A stretch of 64,000 nt of DNA from Exophiala sp. HKRS030 (taxonomy: Eukaryota; Ascomycota; Eurotiomycetes; Chaetothyriales; Herpotrichiellaceae), in contig JAHWDD010000007.1 in the NCBI GenBank assembly GCA_023897205.1, forward strand, positions 4,402,001 to 4,466,000. Direction: 5' to 3'. The notes beneath the pieces are model-generated. The model saw only the letters and a program-made list of their open reading frames with translations, made no database searches and had not been told where the DNA came from. Position 1 is the first letter of the stretch. Every line of letters starts with the position of its first letter. Both the position numbers and the translations under genes were made by a program. Positions 46,601 through 57,820 of this stretch are shown in pieces.

Positions 46601-46697
46601 GACGGCGTTTTGTATGTGGCTGACCATCGGTGGAGACGAATCGGATCTGCCGTGGAGGAGGGAGGAAACTTTGTGAGGCAGAGTCGAGATTGGACAT
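43686..46697 (-). CDS. Zn2Cys6 transcription factor, large, with unresolved 3' junction
   Basis: Regulator of the fungal-specific Zn2Cys6 class. The start is MSNLDSASQSFLPPPRQ at 46697 (19 more in-frame codons lie upstream). The zinc cluster is SACLTCRKRKTRCSGELPECKTCLDNGHIC, with a KRRR basic lead. The middle region contains LITQLCETFFTHLGCNYPFL, WMYLGTAIRMAQDLGIQKL and FFLDRAVSSGVGRPV. A 46-nt intron at 45115-45160 (gttcgt...acag) joins DLTG to IYQSLSPKLHFNATNY in frame. The last part (43686-44321, QCAISEFGNENMERLL ... WLEYLPQDVLNYFG) is an acidic/aromatic activation-type tail in another frame. It needs an intron (for example gtatgg near 44414 to ttgacag near 44310) or one extra base near 44260-44270. 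Confidence 0.82.
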
Positions 46698-47734
46698 AAT
46701 CTTCGAACTCTTGACTATGCTAGATTTTGTCGCGTGTCGACCTGTAGTAACCACATGATAGCTCTCAGTTCATGGGCTCGGTGGAATGCTCAGTGAATGT
46801 CAAAAGCGTAGGACCAAGATTTCACCGGCCGAGTGAGAGGTACATGGCGAGCAGCCGAAGTAGTCAGATTGGACAGGTACAGGTATGGTGAGGTATCTCA
46901 GCTAGGCAGGTGGTGTGAGGGTCGTACAGCGGATTGGATACTTGGTTCAACCAGTGCGGTAAAAAAAACGAGACAAGGCTGGCGGTAAGTAATATTGAGA
47001 AAAAGGGCCAACAGCAGTAGAATTTTCTGCTCTATCACTGGTACAACACCATCGGAGAGTTCTGGTAGTGTGGGATTGCCCATCGTGAGGTGTTTCTCCA
47101 CGTTGACAGAATTTCCCTCCCGAGATTGCGGGGGAACGTCGAACTGTGGTTTCCACTTTGGTCCTGATTCGCTAGCGGAAGGGCCTTTGGAATAACTTCT
47201 AGACTTTAAGGGTCTCTGCGGGTGGGACAGGGGCGCCTCCGGTTAAGGCTAGGAGTCGACGAAGGCATCTAGGCCCTATTGAGGTTTAACTAACTACAAT
47301 GCTGAGGGGAAACTTCAGGTACCTAGATTCAGTGATATAGGCAGACAGCTCATTCAGGTTATGTTGAACATGCCAACTATCCCGCCGCTATGTTCGGCCA
47401 GTTAGACGCTGTGTTCTGTTGCTAATTAGCATAACCGTAACTCAGTTAAGTGAGTCGAATGGCAGGTGAGATTTGTACTGGTAGGAGCAACTGTCTACGG
47501 AGCATTTGATATGTACCTTCCTCAATGTTCGACATCATTGGACGGATTACTCGATACGGCATTCCGATCTTGAAATCTTGAGCCTTGCTGTTTTCCACCC
47601 TGCGTTGGTCTATCAACCTCGTTCTCCTCGAGTTGCATATCTAAGAGGCCCTCAACTCAAGACCTCATCTATCGACATATTCTCATATCTATCAGAAAAT
47701 CAGCCATGGCTTCCCTACACACACGGATCTTTGA
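46698..47734. other. Intergenic upstream of regulator
   Basis: About 1.04 kb containing the regulator promoter and the 3' flank of the flavin-reductase-like gene. The overlapping ORFs at 46898-47195 and 47506-47841 show no features. Confidence 0.45.
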
Positions 47735-48711
47735 TCATTGCCCATCTACCTTGGGTTTCAGTAACTCATCGTCAAGTTTCCCATCCTCCTTTTCCTTCTT
47801 CAACACTGGCCGCGGAATCTCGACTCCGTCCGTTGTCCTAGCGTAAGTGATCCCACCTAACCGGCTGACTGGTCGCAACACTGCAGGGTCGATCAAATTC
47901 TTATCCTCGTTGATCGCATCCTCTCGCACCCAGAAATGTACACCTTCAATCACTGCTAGAACCCCAGTTTTCTTTCCTGGTTGAACACGCGACTCAAACT
48001 CTTGTGTATTGAGCAATTTGCCTTCAATACTGAAAACGGCTTCCTTGACTCGCGACGGTGCAACAATCTTGCTTGCGGCTGGGTGAGACCTGAGGTTACC
48101 CACTCTGATTGACCGTACGGAAGGTCAATCGCAGTCGAATTGGCCGCCTCCAGATAATGTTCACCAATCATGTTGATCACCACCTCACCCGTCTCAAGAA
48201 GATTCTTCAGGCTGTCCTTGGCATTGTCCATCCCTCCACTGAACCCAACGCCGAAAATCGGTGGGTCATGATTGAACATTTGCGTGTAAGAGAAGGGTGC
48301 AAGATTGGTAGAAGACCCGTCCTTGGATTGTGTTGACAAAAACCCAATCGGTCTCGGTACAATCCCAGAGATCAACAGCTTATAATTTGCCACGGGTTGT
48401 CGGCCCTCCTCATAAGGATCGATCTCGACATGCGACTTGCTATTCCCAGATTTGTCCGTCGCCCCGGACCCGTACGTCCAATTCGGGTTTCGTGTCTTGG
48501 TGAAATTCCATTGTTTCGACTCGTCCCAGTCTGGTCGTGATGCTTGCACTTTATTGAAGTCGCCATGAGGATTTCTCTTTATTGTTGATTCAGCATCATG
48601 CTTCTCCTGTGCCTTTTGAGGCTCTGAAGTAGGAGGGACATGTGAAGACCAATCGAGTATCGATACTGGAAATGGATCAATTGAATGATCTCTCCGAGGT
48701 TTATTTTCCAC
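47735..48711 (-). pseudogene. Flavin-reductase-like (FMN-binding split-barrel) gene with a broken frame
   Basis: Flavoprotein of the flavin reductase-like family, whose members bind FMN and are often of unknown substrate. The first frame (48711 down to about 48085) has the family blocks: NYKLLISGIVPRPIGFLST, SSTNLAPFSYTQMFNHDPP and KDSLKNLLETGEVVINMI, then PYGQSEWVTSGL. The second frame (from about 48090 to 47735) continues with PAASKIVAPSRVKEAVFSIEG and then GVLAVIEGVHFWVRED. One base is missing in or near CACCCAG at about 48078-48084. No intron of realistic length fits, because the only phase-compatible GT-AG pair is 29 nt and would remove the conserved PYG-SE segment. It is either a real recent frameshift or an assembly error; if the latter, the gene is intact at about 325 residues. 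Confidence 0.7.
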
Positions 48712-49520
48712 AATGAAGAGTACTATTAGGCCACAGGAAGGCTAGATATGTACTTTCTGATGTTGAAAAAGGCTCGACACGCCAAACAAAAAATGATACA
48801 ATCTTTACTCACACCAGTCCAGGATTGATAATCTCTGCCACAAAAGGATTCTATTCGACGCCGAAAAAGAAACGACTAGCCGCGTTTTGAATGATGGCGT
48901 CTTTCTGCCAATGGTCGACGAGTCTTGAGTTACCGAAATGGAGGCTCTCTCAGGTCGTACTTGTTTAGGTCGTTGATAACACAATTCTTATTTGATGTGA
49001 GCGTAAGTGGAAATCTCTGACTCCAGAATTTCAAGACTATTTATCAAATACTTATCGCGAATCTCCCATCATCTTGACGTCATTCTGCGCTGCGCGGTCA
49101 CAATTTCATCCATTATAAATTGGCCCTGCATCGATCGGACTTTTCGAAAGCTTTGTCAACACGTATCATCCATACATCTCAAGGCTTGTTTTCTGGCTTC
49201 GGTGGCACAAAGTCCAACATACTCCAGATCAGACAGATATCCATCCATTGTTGGGATCATGCTATGACATGTGATCACACGCAAACATTTTCCACTAGTG
49301 GAGATGCCCGACCTGCGGGGTCGAGTCGTATCAGTCAGTCTTTCAAAATATGAGGAGATTTGAGGAGATGCCAGCCAGACCCGGTCAGGCGGATTTGGGA
49401 GTCCGCAAAGGGGAAAGTATATATGTATGATATGACACGGAGGCTCTCATGATGCCAGAGGTAACTCTACCCTGACACTATCCTCAACCAAACGACAACC
49501 CAGATCGAACCAACAAAACC
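48712..49520. promoter_or_regulatory. Divergent promoter region
   Basis: 809 bp between the minus-strand flavin-reductase-like gene and the plus-strand MetX-like hydrolase. A TATA-like stretch (gtatatatgtatgat) lies at about 49417-49431, roughly 90 bp before the hydrolase start. No coding exon was recognised. Confidence 0.4.
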
Positions 49521-50708
49521 ATGCCTGACTACGAGACATACGACTTGGGCGACTTCCAACTGCAAAGTGGAGCCTCCCTACCCGGAGCATGGATCGCATA
49601 CAAGACCTTCGGCGACATTAAATCACCCGCAATCCTCTATCCATCATGGTACTCGGGCCTCATCTCCGATAACGAATGGCTGATCGGCACCGACAAAGCG
49701 CTGAACCCGGAGAAATACTTCATCATCATCACAGCACTCTTCGGCAACGGCCAGTCCATCTCGCCCTCGAACTCCAGCATCTCGCCATTCCCAGACGTCA
49801 CCTTCTACGACAACGTACGTGCTCAACATGAACTCGTCACCAAGAAACTCAACATCACCCACCTGCGTCTTGTCACAGGCTGGTCCATGGGCGCAGGCCA
49901 GTCGTTCCAATGGGCCACGCAGTACCCAAACTTCATGGACATCGTAGTACCGTTCTGCGGCTCGGCCAAGACATCGATCCACAACCAGGTCTTCCTCGAA
50001 GGCGTCAAGTCTGCTCTATTAGCAGCGAAGCGCGTCTCCTCTGCAGGCAGCACGTTTGGGCGTTTCGAGACCAAAGGGATCGAGAGCCGCAGCTGGACCG
50101 ACGAGGAGAAGACCGTCGGCTTGAAGGCGTTCGGCAGGGGTTATGCCGGTTGGGGATTCAGCCAGGCGTTCTACCGCGAGAAGCTGCATGAGAAGAACTA
50201 CGGCGCCAAGGATCTCGAGGACTTTATGGTCTCGTTTTGGGAGGCGTGGGCTTTGAGTAAAGATCCCGAGAACTTGCTCATCATGTTACATACTTGGCAA
50301 GCTGGCGATATCAGTCTGCAGGAGCCGTATAATGGCGATTTTGAAAAGGCGCTGGCCAGCATCAAGGCAAAGACTCTGGTTTTGCCAAGTAAGACGGATC
50401 TGTATTTCCCGTGAGTTTTTTCGTTTTCGTTTTCGTTTTCCCTTTCGTCTCCGTTGGGTAGAGCGATCTAGCTGACTGAATTCCTGGAAAATGATAGGCC
50501 CGAGGATTCGGAATACGAGGTCAAGCACATGGCGCCGGGCATTGGCACATTGGAGGTCTATCCTAGTATCTGGGGTCATTGGGCTGGAGGACCGCCGGGG
50601 AACTTGGACGATGTCAAGTGGTTGGATGAGAGGCTTGCGAAGTTGTTGAACGAGGCTCCTGAGTTGGGGTCTACGGCGAAGGAATCGACGGCTTTGCCCT
50701 TGAGATGA
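49521..50708 (+). CDS. MetX-like alpha/beta hydrolase (homoserine O-acetyltransferase superfamily)
   Basis: Two exons (49521-50410, 50498-50708; 87-nt intron gtgagt...gatag) give 366 residues. The alpha/beta-hydrolase pattern is clear. The nucleophile elbow is GWSMGAGQ (Ser in G-x-S-x-G), preceded by LNITHLRLVTG. The acid loop is TLVLPSKTDLYFPPED (Asp after the strand) and the histidine is in SIWGHWAGGP near the C-terminus. The N-terminal blocks LPGAWIAYKTFGD, IGTDKALNPEKYFIIITALFGNG and FYDNVRAQHEL match the MetX-like branch. Fungal members of this group include esterases and acyltransferases of uncertain substrate, so methionine synthesis is not implied. The intron begins with an unusual TTTTCG repeat (50417-50440). 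The gene is convergent with the arylsulfotransferase 117 bp away. Confidence 0.88.
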
Positions 50709-50824
50709 ATATGACTATGAAAACATGGAGATGACATAGTTTGAGTATTGGTCTGAAGGTCGACGCAGACAAGCAAGGCCTGAAGTCTATCAAGTTCTAT
50801 GTCTACGGTGCGTCTTGTCAATGG

Positions 50825-52557
50825 TCAACCAGATTGAATCACCAATCCTGGGGTCTCAGCGTCTGGTACACCTGGTGTAGCGTGCTTTACTCGCAAGACA
50901 TCAATGTGGACCGGGGTTGTCCGCGTAGTTACCAACACTTCACCTTCGTGTCCAATCGCTTCTGCGAAAAATCGAAGTTTTCCGGCGTCCACGTGCAATG
51001 TACTGAGATCTAAATGAAGAGTAGTTTCGAACGACGTCCGTTTCTGCTCGCCGATCAGTCGCCTGCCCAAGGCTTCTGTGGTAGATTTGTCTTCGACGTA
51101 GAATCGCCATGCTGTGACCTCGGTATCTCCGTTCCACGACACATGGATGGACACGTTGGAGTCGCTGTCTTCTTGTCTCAGAGCAACAATCGCTGGTTCT
51201 TCGGTCGCAATACCGGTCCAGTTGAAGCGGAACCCACGATAGCTTTGCACCAGGTTCCCGCCAGGTGTCGAGTCTAGATACGCATGGAAAAGCACTTTGC
51301 CGTCCTTGGCGAATTCTGTTATCGCTCCGGCCTGGCCCCAGTTCACGAAGACATTGTTGTTTGGGAGGACTTGGGCATTGCCTTGGCTGTGAGCAACAAG
51401 ATTGTCGGGCGCTGGGTATGTGTGCAGCTCGATGGCTTCCCCTGTGACATGATTCAATTGCACGATTCTGGCGCGAGAGAATGCACTGATTTCACGACCG
51501 GGTTCTGAGTGCGCAGCATTGTCGAATAGTGAGACAATCTCCGTATTCCCATCGTCTGATCGAGAGATGAAACGTGCATCGTGCTGGAACGCAAACCGTA
51601 GACTATCGGAAATAGTGAAGTTGGAACCCTTGCCGCCTAGTTGCCAGATGGTCTTTCCTGTTCGCCCATCGATCTTGAACAGTGCTGATATGTGCCGTGC
51701 GGATATCAAGTAGTTGCCTTCGTCATCTTTGTCGACGCTATTGACATGGAAATAGTTCCATGCATCGGTTGAGTTTCGGCCATTGAATGCTCCATCACTT
51801 CTAAGGTGAAGTTCAGAATCTGGGGATTTTGGTCAGCCTGCTTGCAAAGCCACGGTTTCGGAGTAGGCTCGAGTACATTTAGGATCGACATGATCGAAAC
51901 TGTACCATTGGAAAATCAAGTCTCCCGTGTCGATGTCGATTTCTGCGATATATTAGATGTACGCCTGGAAAGCACATCTTGTTCGCAGAACTTGCCTTGA
52001 AACCCACTGGAGACGATCCAATTTTGATCCTCGTTGCCTCCCCACTGGGACAGATCTGTAGGAAATGCAAAAGGGGTCTCAATCAGTACAGAGCCAGTGT
52101 CGAGAATTCGAAATTCGTGACAAGACACAAGTCGGTGCGCGGCGGCTTTTACAGTCTTGATAACTTGATATCTGTCGTCGAGAATAGTGTGCTTTCCATA
52201 CATGCGCCCATGAGCTGCATCGAGAAGACCCTCAAAGGCTCTTAACACGGGTTTGCCGTGCCAAAAGCTGGTTTGAAAATTCGTGATCCAACCTCCAAAG
52301 GTTCCCACACTTGACCAGATCAAGTCTCCATCGTCACGAAATATGTAGGCGCCTTCTTGCTCAGGACCCCAGGAGCCAGGGACGAAACCATTGTAAGGGG
52401 CAACGAAGATATAGCCTTTTTCGACGGCGCCAGGCTGAGCTTGCACTGTGATGTTTAGTCGTGGTACAGCAAGGTCTGGTCTGGATCGAAATTGCCAGTC
52501 GGCGGTAGTCGACCCAGCCAAAAGGCTGACGAGGAATGTAAATGATAAAGTCTTCAT
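50825..52557 (-). CDS. Secreted arylsulfotransferase-family (ASST) protein
   Basis: Predicted extracellular beta-propeller protein of the fungal arylsulfotransferase family; its substrate is unknown. Three exons (51996-52557, 51877-51942, 50825-51819) join in frame to 540 residues. A signal peptide (MKTLSFTFLVSLLAGSTTA) is followed by RSRPDLAVPRLNITV and GYIFVAPYNG. Diagnostic blocks are HRLVSCHEFRILDTGSVLIE, EIDIDTGDLIFQWYSFDHVDP, DAWNYFHVNSVDKDDEGNYL, ISARHISALFKIDGRTGK, IWQLGGKGSNF and FAFQHDARF. Intron 1 uses a GC donor (gcaagt) and intron 2 a GT donor (gtactc). The histidine in the HVNSVDKD region is the usual candidate for the active-site base in bacterial ASST, but this is not demonstrated here. 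Confidence 0.9.
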
Positions 52558-53610
52558 GGTCACGTTCAGAGGTTTGATAGCTTTCGATTGAATAGAGAAA
52601 ATCCCGTCTGGTAGCAGCTTACCTTATTGCCGTGTTTTTCAACATTCACGTTCTTATAGATGGTCTCGATTGTGACGCGGCAAGGGCTCGAAATTGCGTG
52701 ATCAGAAATAACCCGATCATGTCTTTGGTCACTTCACATTGCTGTCGGAATACCAGACCATACAAGAATCCTCTGAAGCAACAGACCGATTTCTGAAGCG
52801 CAATGAGCCAGGCCATCTTCCATGTGAGTGCAGAGTGACCGAGCATATTGCGTACCGAGACGAAGTCAGAGTAACATCTACTCCGTACAACTGGATTCAA
52901 ACCGGCGAATGAGAAATCCCGAAATAGAGTGATGCCAAGCTTCTGGAAGCTTACGTTATTAGGACTAGTATTCATACTAACGACTTTGAATGTGTGGAGG
53001 AAGGATCGTCACAACCGATTGAAGGCTCTTTACCTAAACTGGAGCGCCTGAAGTTGCCTAAAATTGCCGCTGGGGACCACCTAAAGACCAAGGGTGCCAC
53101 GGGTTCCCCAAGCCTATTACAGGGTGCCTGTTTAGGCGCAAAAGTGAATGCTGGATGCCTGCAAGTCCTAACCCATCATAGACATGCCTTAGTCCATCCT
53201 ATCCACTGCCATCATCATTCTGGCTTCATTCACTTACTCACTCCTCTGCCTGCGTGCCCTGGCTTCTTCTTGTTGTCATTCATCTTTTCAACCGCCAACC
53301 ATCCCCAGACAGGGTAGAGGCACATTCCTTCATAATCTTCACCTTCCTTTCACGTTTGTAATATCTCTTCTTCGTTCTCATCAACAATTTACGCCTTCGC
53401 GTTCTCTCGGAGTTTGGGGATCATGATTTTCTCCTCTTCAATCTTTGTTACGACTTTTTAATCACCACTCTACGACCGGTCGAAAAACTCCGGGCCTTGA
53501 CAAACTCTCAATTCGGAGGGACTGTTGACTTTCGCCAGTCGACATTTTGCAATCTAATTCCTTGATTTGCGCCTGGCCTTCGCTGCGACCACATCCGACG
53601 GCTATTCCCC
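52558..53610. promoter_or_regulatory. Divergent intergenic region, ASST and PAP1
   Basis: About 1.05 kb. The part before PAP1 (53330-53600) is pyrimidine-rich (ttcatctttt, ctcctcttca), typical of a fungal core promoter and leader. The ORFs at 52646-53317 show no features. Confidence 0.4.
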
Positions 53611-55581
53611 ATGTCGACAGTACCCACCAAACAATGGGGAATCAGCGCCGCAATCTCAACCGCTCTCCCTGAACCCAAGGACAATGAGAAGACTGCCGAT
53701 CTTATTGAAGAGTTGAAAAGAGAGAACAACTATGAGCCTCAGGAGGAAACAAAAAAGAGAATGGCCACTCTGAGTCTTCTCAACAAAGTCACGCAGGAGT
53801 TTATACGAGAAGTGAGTCGAAGACAAGGTCTGCCAGCGGGACAAATCGAACAATTCGGAGGCAAGATAGTACCTTACGGTAGCTATCGATTGGGCGTGTT
53901 TGGACCAGGTGAGTTGTGCGTCGTGGAGGCATGGAATACGACCACTGACCGCAATCAGGCTCTGATATTGATACCTTGGCCATTGCTCCTCGACATGTTA
54001 CCCGCGACCACTTCTTCGAGTACTATCCTTCAATTCTCCAGCGTATGGCTGGGCCTGGCGCCATAACTTCGATGACTGCGGTGCCGAGCTCCTTCGTCCC
54101 CATTATCAAATTGGTTCTTAACGGTATTGAGATCGATCTGATTTTCGCGTCCATTCCGAGCCTTGCCACAATCCCTAAAGATCTAAGCCTTGGAGACAAC
54201 AATCTGCTCACTGGCATGGACAATCAAACCGTCAAATCCATCACCGGCCCACGTGTCACGGACGAAATCCTCTCCCTGGTTCCTGAGCAAAAGACGTTTC
54301 GCACTGCTTTACGGGCAATCAAGTTATGGGCGCAAAGAAGAGCAATCTATGCCAATATTGTAGGGTATCCAGGTGGTGTAGCATGGGCCATGCTAGTCGC
54401 TCGTGTTTGTCAACTCTACCCTCATGCGGTGGGCGCTACCATTGTAGACAAGTTCTTCTTTGTCATCAAGGATTGGAGATGGCCTGCGCCAGTCATGTTG
54501 AAGGATATTGAACCGGTCAAGAACCCCGAGCAAAACAAACACTTGAAAGTCTGGAATCCATCACTTTATCCCGGGGATCGCCACAACATTATGCCGATCA
54601 TTACTCCTGCATTCCCTAGTATGTGTGCCACCTACAACATTTCCAAGTCGGGAAAGACGGTTATTCTCAAAGAGTTGGAGAGAGGAAGTGTCATCACAAC
54701 CAAGATCTTTGCGGGCAAGGCACAGTGGAGTGATCTCTTTCAAAAGCACACTTTTTTCACAGCGGATCACAAATACTATTTGGCCGTGACAGCCAGTTCT
54801 CGCAATCTCGACGCGGCAAAGTCGTGGGCAGGCCTGGTAGAATCCAAGGTCCGCATCTTCATTCAGCGTCTCGAAGGAGTGTCAGACATTACTCTGGCGA
54901 GACCTTTTACCAAAGGGTTTAAGAGAGTCCACAGATGTGAAAATGAAAGCCAGATTCGGGAAGCTCAGAAAGGCAGCATCAAATACAAGGTAGAAGAGAC
55001 CAAAGCAGTTGAATCAACAGATCCAGATCTTGTGACCAATGGTTCAGGGGCGGCTGTGCCAGCACCTCAGGCTCCAAATTCGACCGTTATTGAAGATGCA
55101 CATGCTCTTTACACGTATACATTTTACATTGGCATTGATGCGGTTCCCAAGGCAAGCCTCAACCTCGTTCCGGCCTTTACCAGTTTCAAGAATACCTGTG
55201 AGGAGGCGGAACTATTTCGCAAGGAATTGCATAATTTGACATTGGCATCATTTAAGAAGTAAGCCGATTCGACTGACCTTCCGACTAGATTGTGGCTAAC
55301 ATTTGTAGTTGGGACCTGCCAGAGGACCTGTTTGACACAAAAGCAGGCGAAGTACGACCGGTCAAGCCTGTGAAAAAGACTGCCAAAGCTGTGGAGACAG
55401 ACTCACAACCACGACGAAATATAAGTCAAGTCGATGTATGTATTTGCGAACGTTCTGCTATATCTTGTATGTCGCTAACACAGTCAAGGGCGTGGAAACC
55501 AATGGCACCGCGGCCAAACGACAAAGACTGATGACTCCAAATGGCACCCCGACACCTGGCTTAACAGTGCCTCCACCTTGA
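53611..55581 (+). CDS. PAP1: Nuclear poly(A) polymerase
   Basis: Adds the poly(A) tail to cleaved pre-mRNA within the cleavage/polyadenylation complex. Four exons (53611-53908, 53959-55258, 55309-55435, 55489-55581) join in frame to 605 residues with 50-53 nt introns. The nucleotidyltransferase signature is GSYRLGVFGPGSDIDTLA, with the two catalytic Asp in GSDID and the third in IEIDLIFA. Next come the central domain (FRTALRAIKLWAQRRAIY, GYPGGVAWAMLVARVCQLYP) and the RNA-binding domain (MPIITPAFPSMCATYNIS, FFTADHKYYLAVTASS). The C-terminus contains basic KPVKKTAK and KRQR segments likely to direct nuclear import, and ends PTPGLTVPPP. The start MSTVPTKQWGIS is typical of fungal Pap1. Confidence 0.96.
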
Positions 55582-57820
55582 GATTTTCCCAAGATGACTA
55601 GCAGATATGCATTCATCATCGGAGACGATACAGGTTGATGAAGCCTAGAAGGGCCATCGATCTACTTCTTCCAAGGAGCTCCACCAGCTTCGTTCGTTCT
55701 CATTTCATCTCGAACCCAAATATTGAATGAAACCCAAAAAAAGGTGAAAACGCAAAACACTGGTTAAAAATAACAAAGGCTAAAGGCGTACAACCACAAT
55801 ACCTCTGACGATCAAGGGCGATGGACTTTGATTGACGTCTTGACAATCATCCACGACGACTGACCCAGACACGGCACAAATAGCATCAGAGCAATCCGTG
55901 CATCGTATGGGCAGACATGATTCAGGGATTAACCATCCTTGAGGACCGAATTTCAGACTCTGACAAACGTCTTGGTCTGATTCACAAACGAGAGAAGCGC
56001 GGGTTACGCATGCGGAGAGGCAGCAAACTGGAACCGGACGGTGGAGAGAAATGCGTCACCACGGTTTCCATGAAGACTGATGATGACTAGCAGCAGAACA
56101 GATATCACGAGTGGAATGTGCTTGTTATTCATATCGATTAATATCGAAATTGACATGATGTTAGAATCGACTCCAAGGCTGCCCTTCAGGAAGTCGAGGC
56201 CACACAGATGGTGATATTTTATTTCGTAGAACAATAAAAGCACCATTACAAATTCGAGGGTATCACTATTGTTGCACCAGATGCCTGAAGAGGTTCACTC
56301 GTAGTTGTTCCTATGAACTCGTGACCATTCAGCTGAATCCTGGCGCCAAAGGAGGCTGAAATAAAGATGGACGTTTGGTTCTTTTAGAGGCTGAACAAGA
56401 TTCTTCCCGTGGTGCGGCAGCTAGGCAAAGTTACGCCACCAATCAAGGGTTTATTTCAAGCTGTTCACGTTCATGCTCCAGAGTCTCTCCCATACTTCGT
56501 ATTGTAGTCATACCCGCGAAGGCTGGAGATAGATTCATCTTGTGACCTGGTACACGCAGGAGAGGCGTTTTGCCTTCGACTGAGGAGAATCTTTGTAGCC
56601 ACGCGTCCGATGGGAAGGAGCAACGTGTAACTTGGGCAACACGTCGACTCGTTCCTTCCTTGGATGACAATCTCACAGTCGCACTTGCCACTTGCCACTT
56701 GTTCAGATATCTATCTACCTTAAATAGGCAGGCGCTCGGTCATGTGGTTTTGGTCGTCATTTTCTAGTTGCCGCGTATCTTACCACAATGAACATCTTCT
56801 CACATCAACCCCAACTCTTGACGCCTCATATGGGATCAATGTGAGACTTGTGTGTCAAGACCGAAATCAGGTGGGTGAGGCTGAGATGGATAGTGTCCTG
56901 AACATCAGCACGATTGATGGATTGAAAGGGCCTTGATTGGCGTGACGCGTCAGGTTCCGACCTCACCCACTCAGAGATCTGTGGATGCTTACCCTGATTA
57001 CTTAGGTTGAATACCTTTACCTATTCACCTGGCACCAGCTCGAGGCGGAGTTTCGCACGGAAATGGTCCTCAAGTTCCTATTTTGCTTCAGTGGGCACGT
57101 GGTGGGTTCGCCTTAGGTAAGGCCCGCCCGTTTTGCGCAGATCAGTAAATTTGACGTGTAGATCCGGAGTTAGTCTCGACACCCAAGCCTCTCGTACCCG
57201 TACTCAGCAATCTGAGTCTTTGACTGATTAGACGGTGAGCACAAGGCTGACCTGAGCCTGACCCTCTTTGTTGCCATCGCAGCTTTAGCTGCCTGGGCTT
57301 GCATTGACCTAGCCTGAGCGACAAATTAGGGAGTCTGACTCATTCTTGGTGTTTCCCACCACCCCAGACTAAACTGTCGTTGCCTAACATTGCGAAATGC
57401 ATCTGTGTGACTCGGGTGTTTGGAGTTGCAGTCAGCTGAAAAACCACAGACGAATCGAAATGCTGTTTCACGGTGACTTGTCAATCAAATTCCCATAATC
57501 AGCGCACGCCTCGACATTTCCCGACTTGATGGACTGCATTGCTCGTGTTCTTTATTGCGCTCGTGCGCTGTGATTCTGACGTCTCTTTGGTTGTCAATTT
57601 CATTTCACACCATCTTACGGGACTCTTGCATAGCGAAAGGGTGTTCTCGACCTGTCTCAAGGCTTTAGTAGTTGCGGCTGATTTGACACTTTTCCAATAT
57701 TTGACCTTCAGTCCTTGCTGCTCTGGCATTTCGACCTTTGAATATTTTATTTTACGACCCATCCTAACCTTTGCACCCGACCTCGACATAAACCCAACTT
57801 CTTTCACATACCAACACATC
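55582..57820. other. Intergenic, no supported gene
   Basis: 2.24 kb. A reverse ORF at 56004-56246 has one hydrophobic segment (IPLVISVLLLVIISL) but no other support. The other ORFs (56443-56936) overlap on both strands. The segment 57380-57820 probably holds the promoter and 5' leader of the DUF2235 gene. Confidence 0.45.

Noticed and set aside
43686..46697. Assigning this regulator to a named factor (for example a xylanase or cutinase regulator)
   Set aside because: The middle region is general for the class and I cannot match it to a specific characterised factor from sequence alone.
18498..48711. Secondary-metabolite gene cluster (DUF1772, BVMO, NmrA-like, flavin reductase, regulators)
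   Set aside because: No polyketide synthase, NRPS, terpene synthase or transporter is present, and housekeeping genes are interspersed throughout.
57539..57820. 94-codon upstream extension of the DUF2235 protein
   Set aside because: It is hydrophobic and Cys/Phe-rich without pattern. The Met at 57821 directly precedes the conserved CCDGTW opening.
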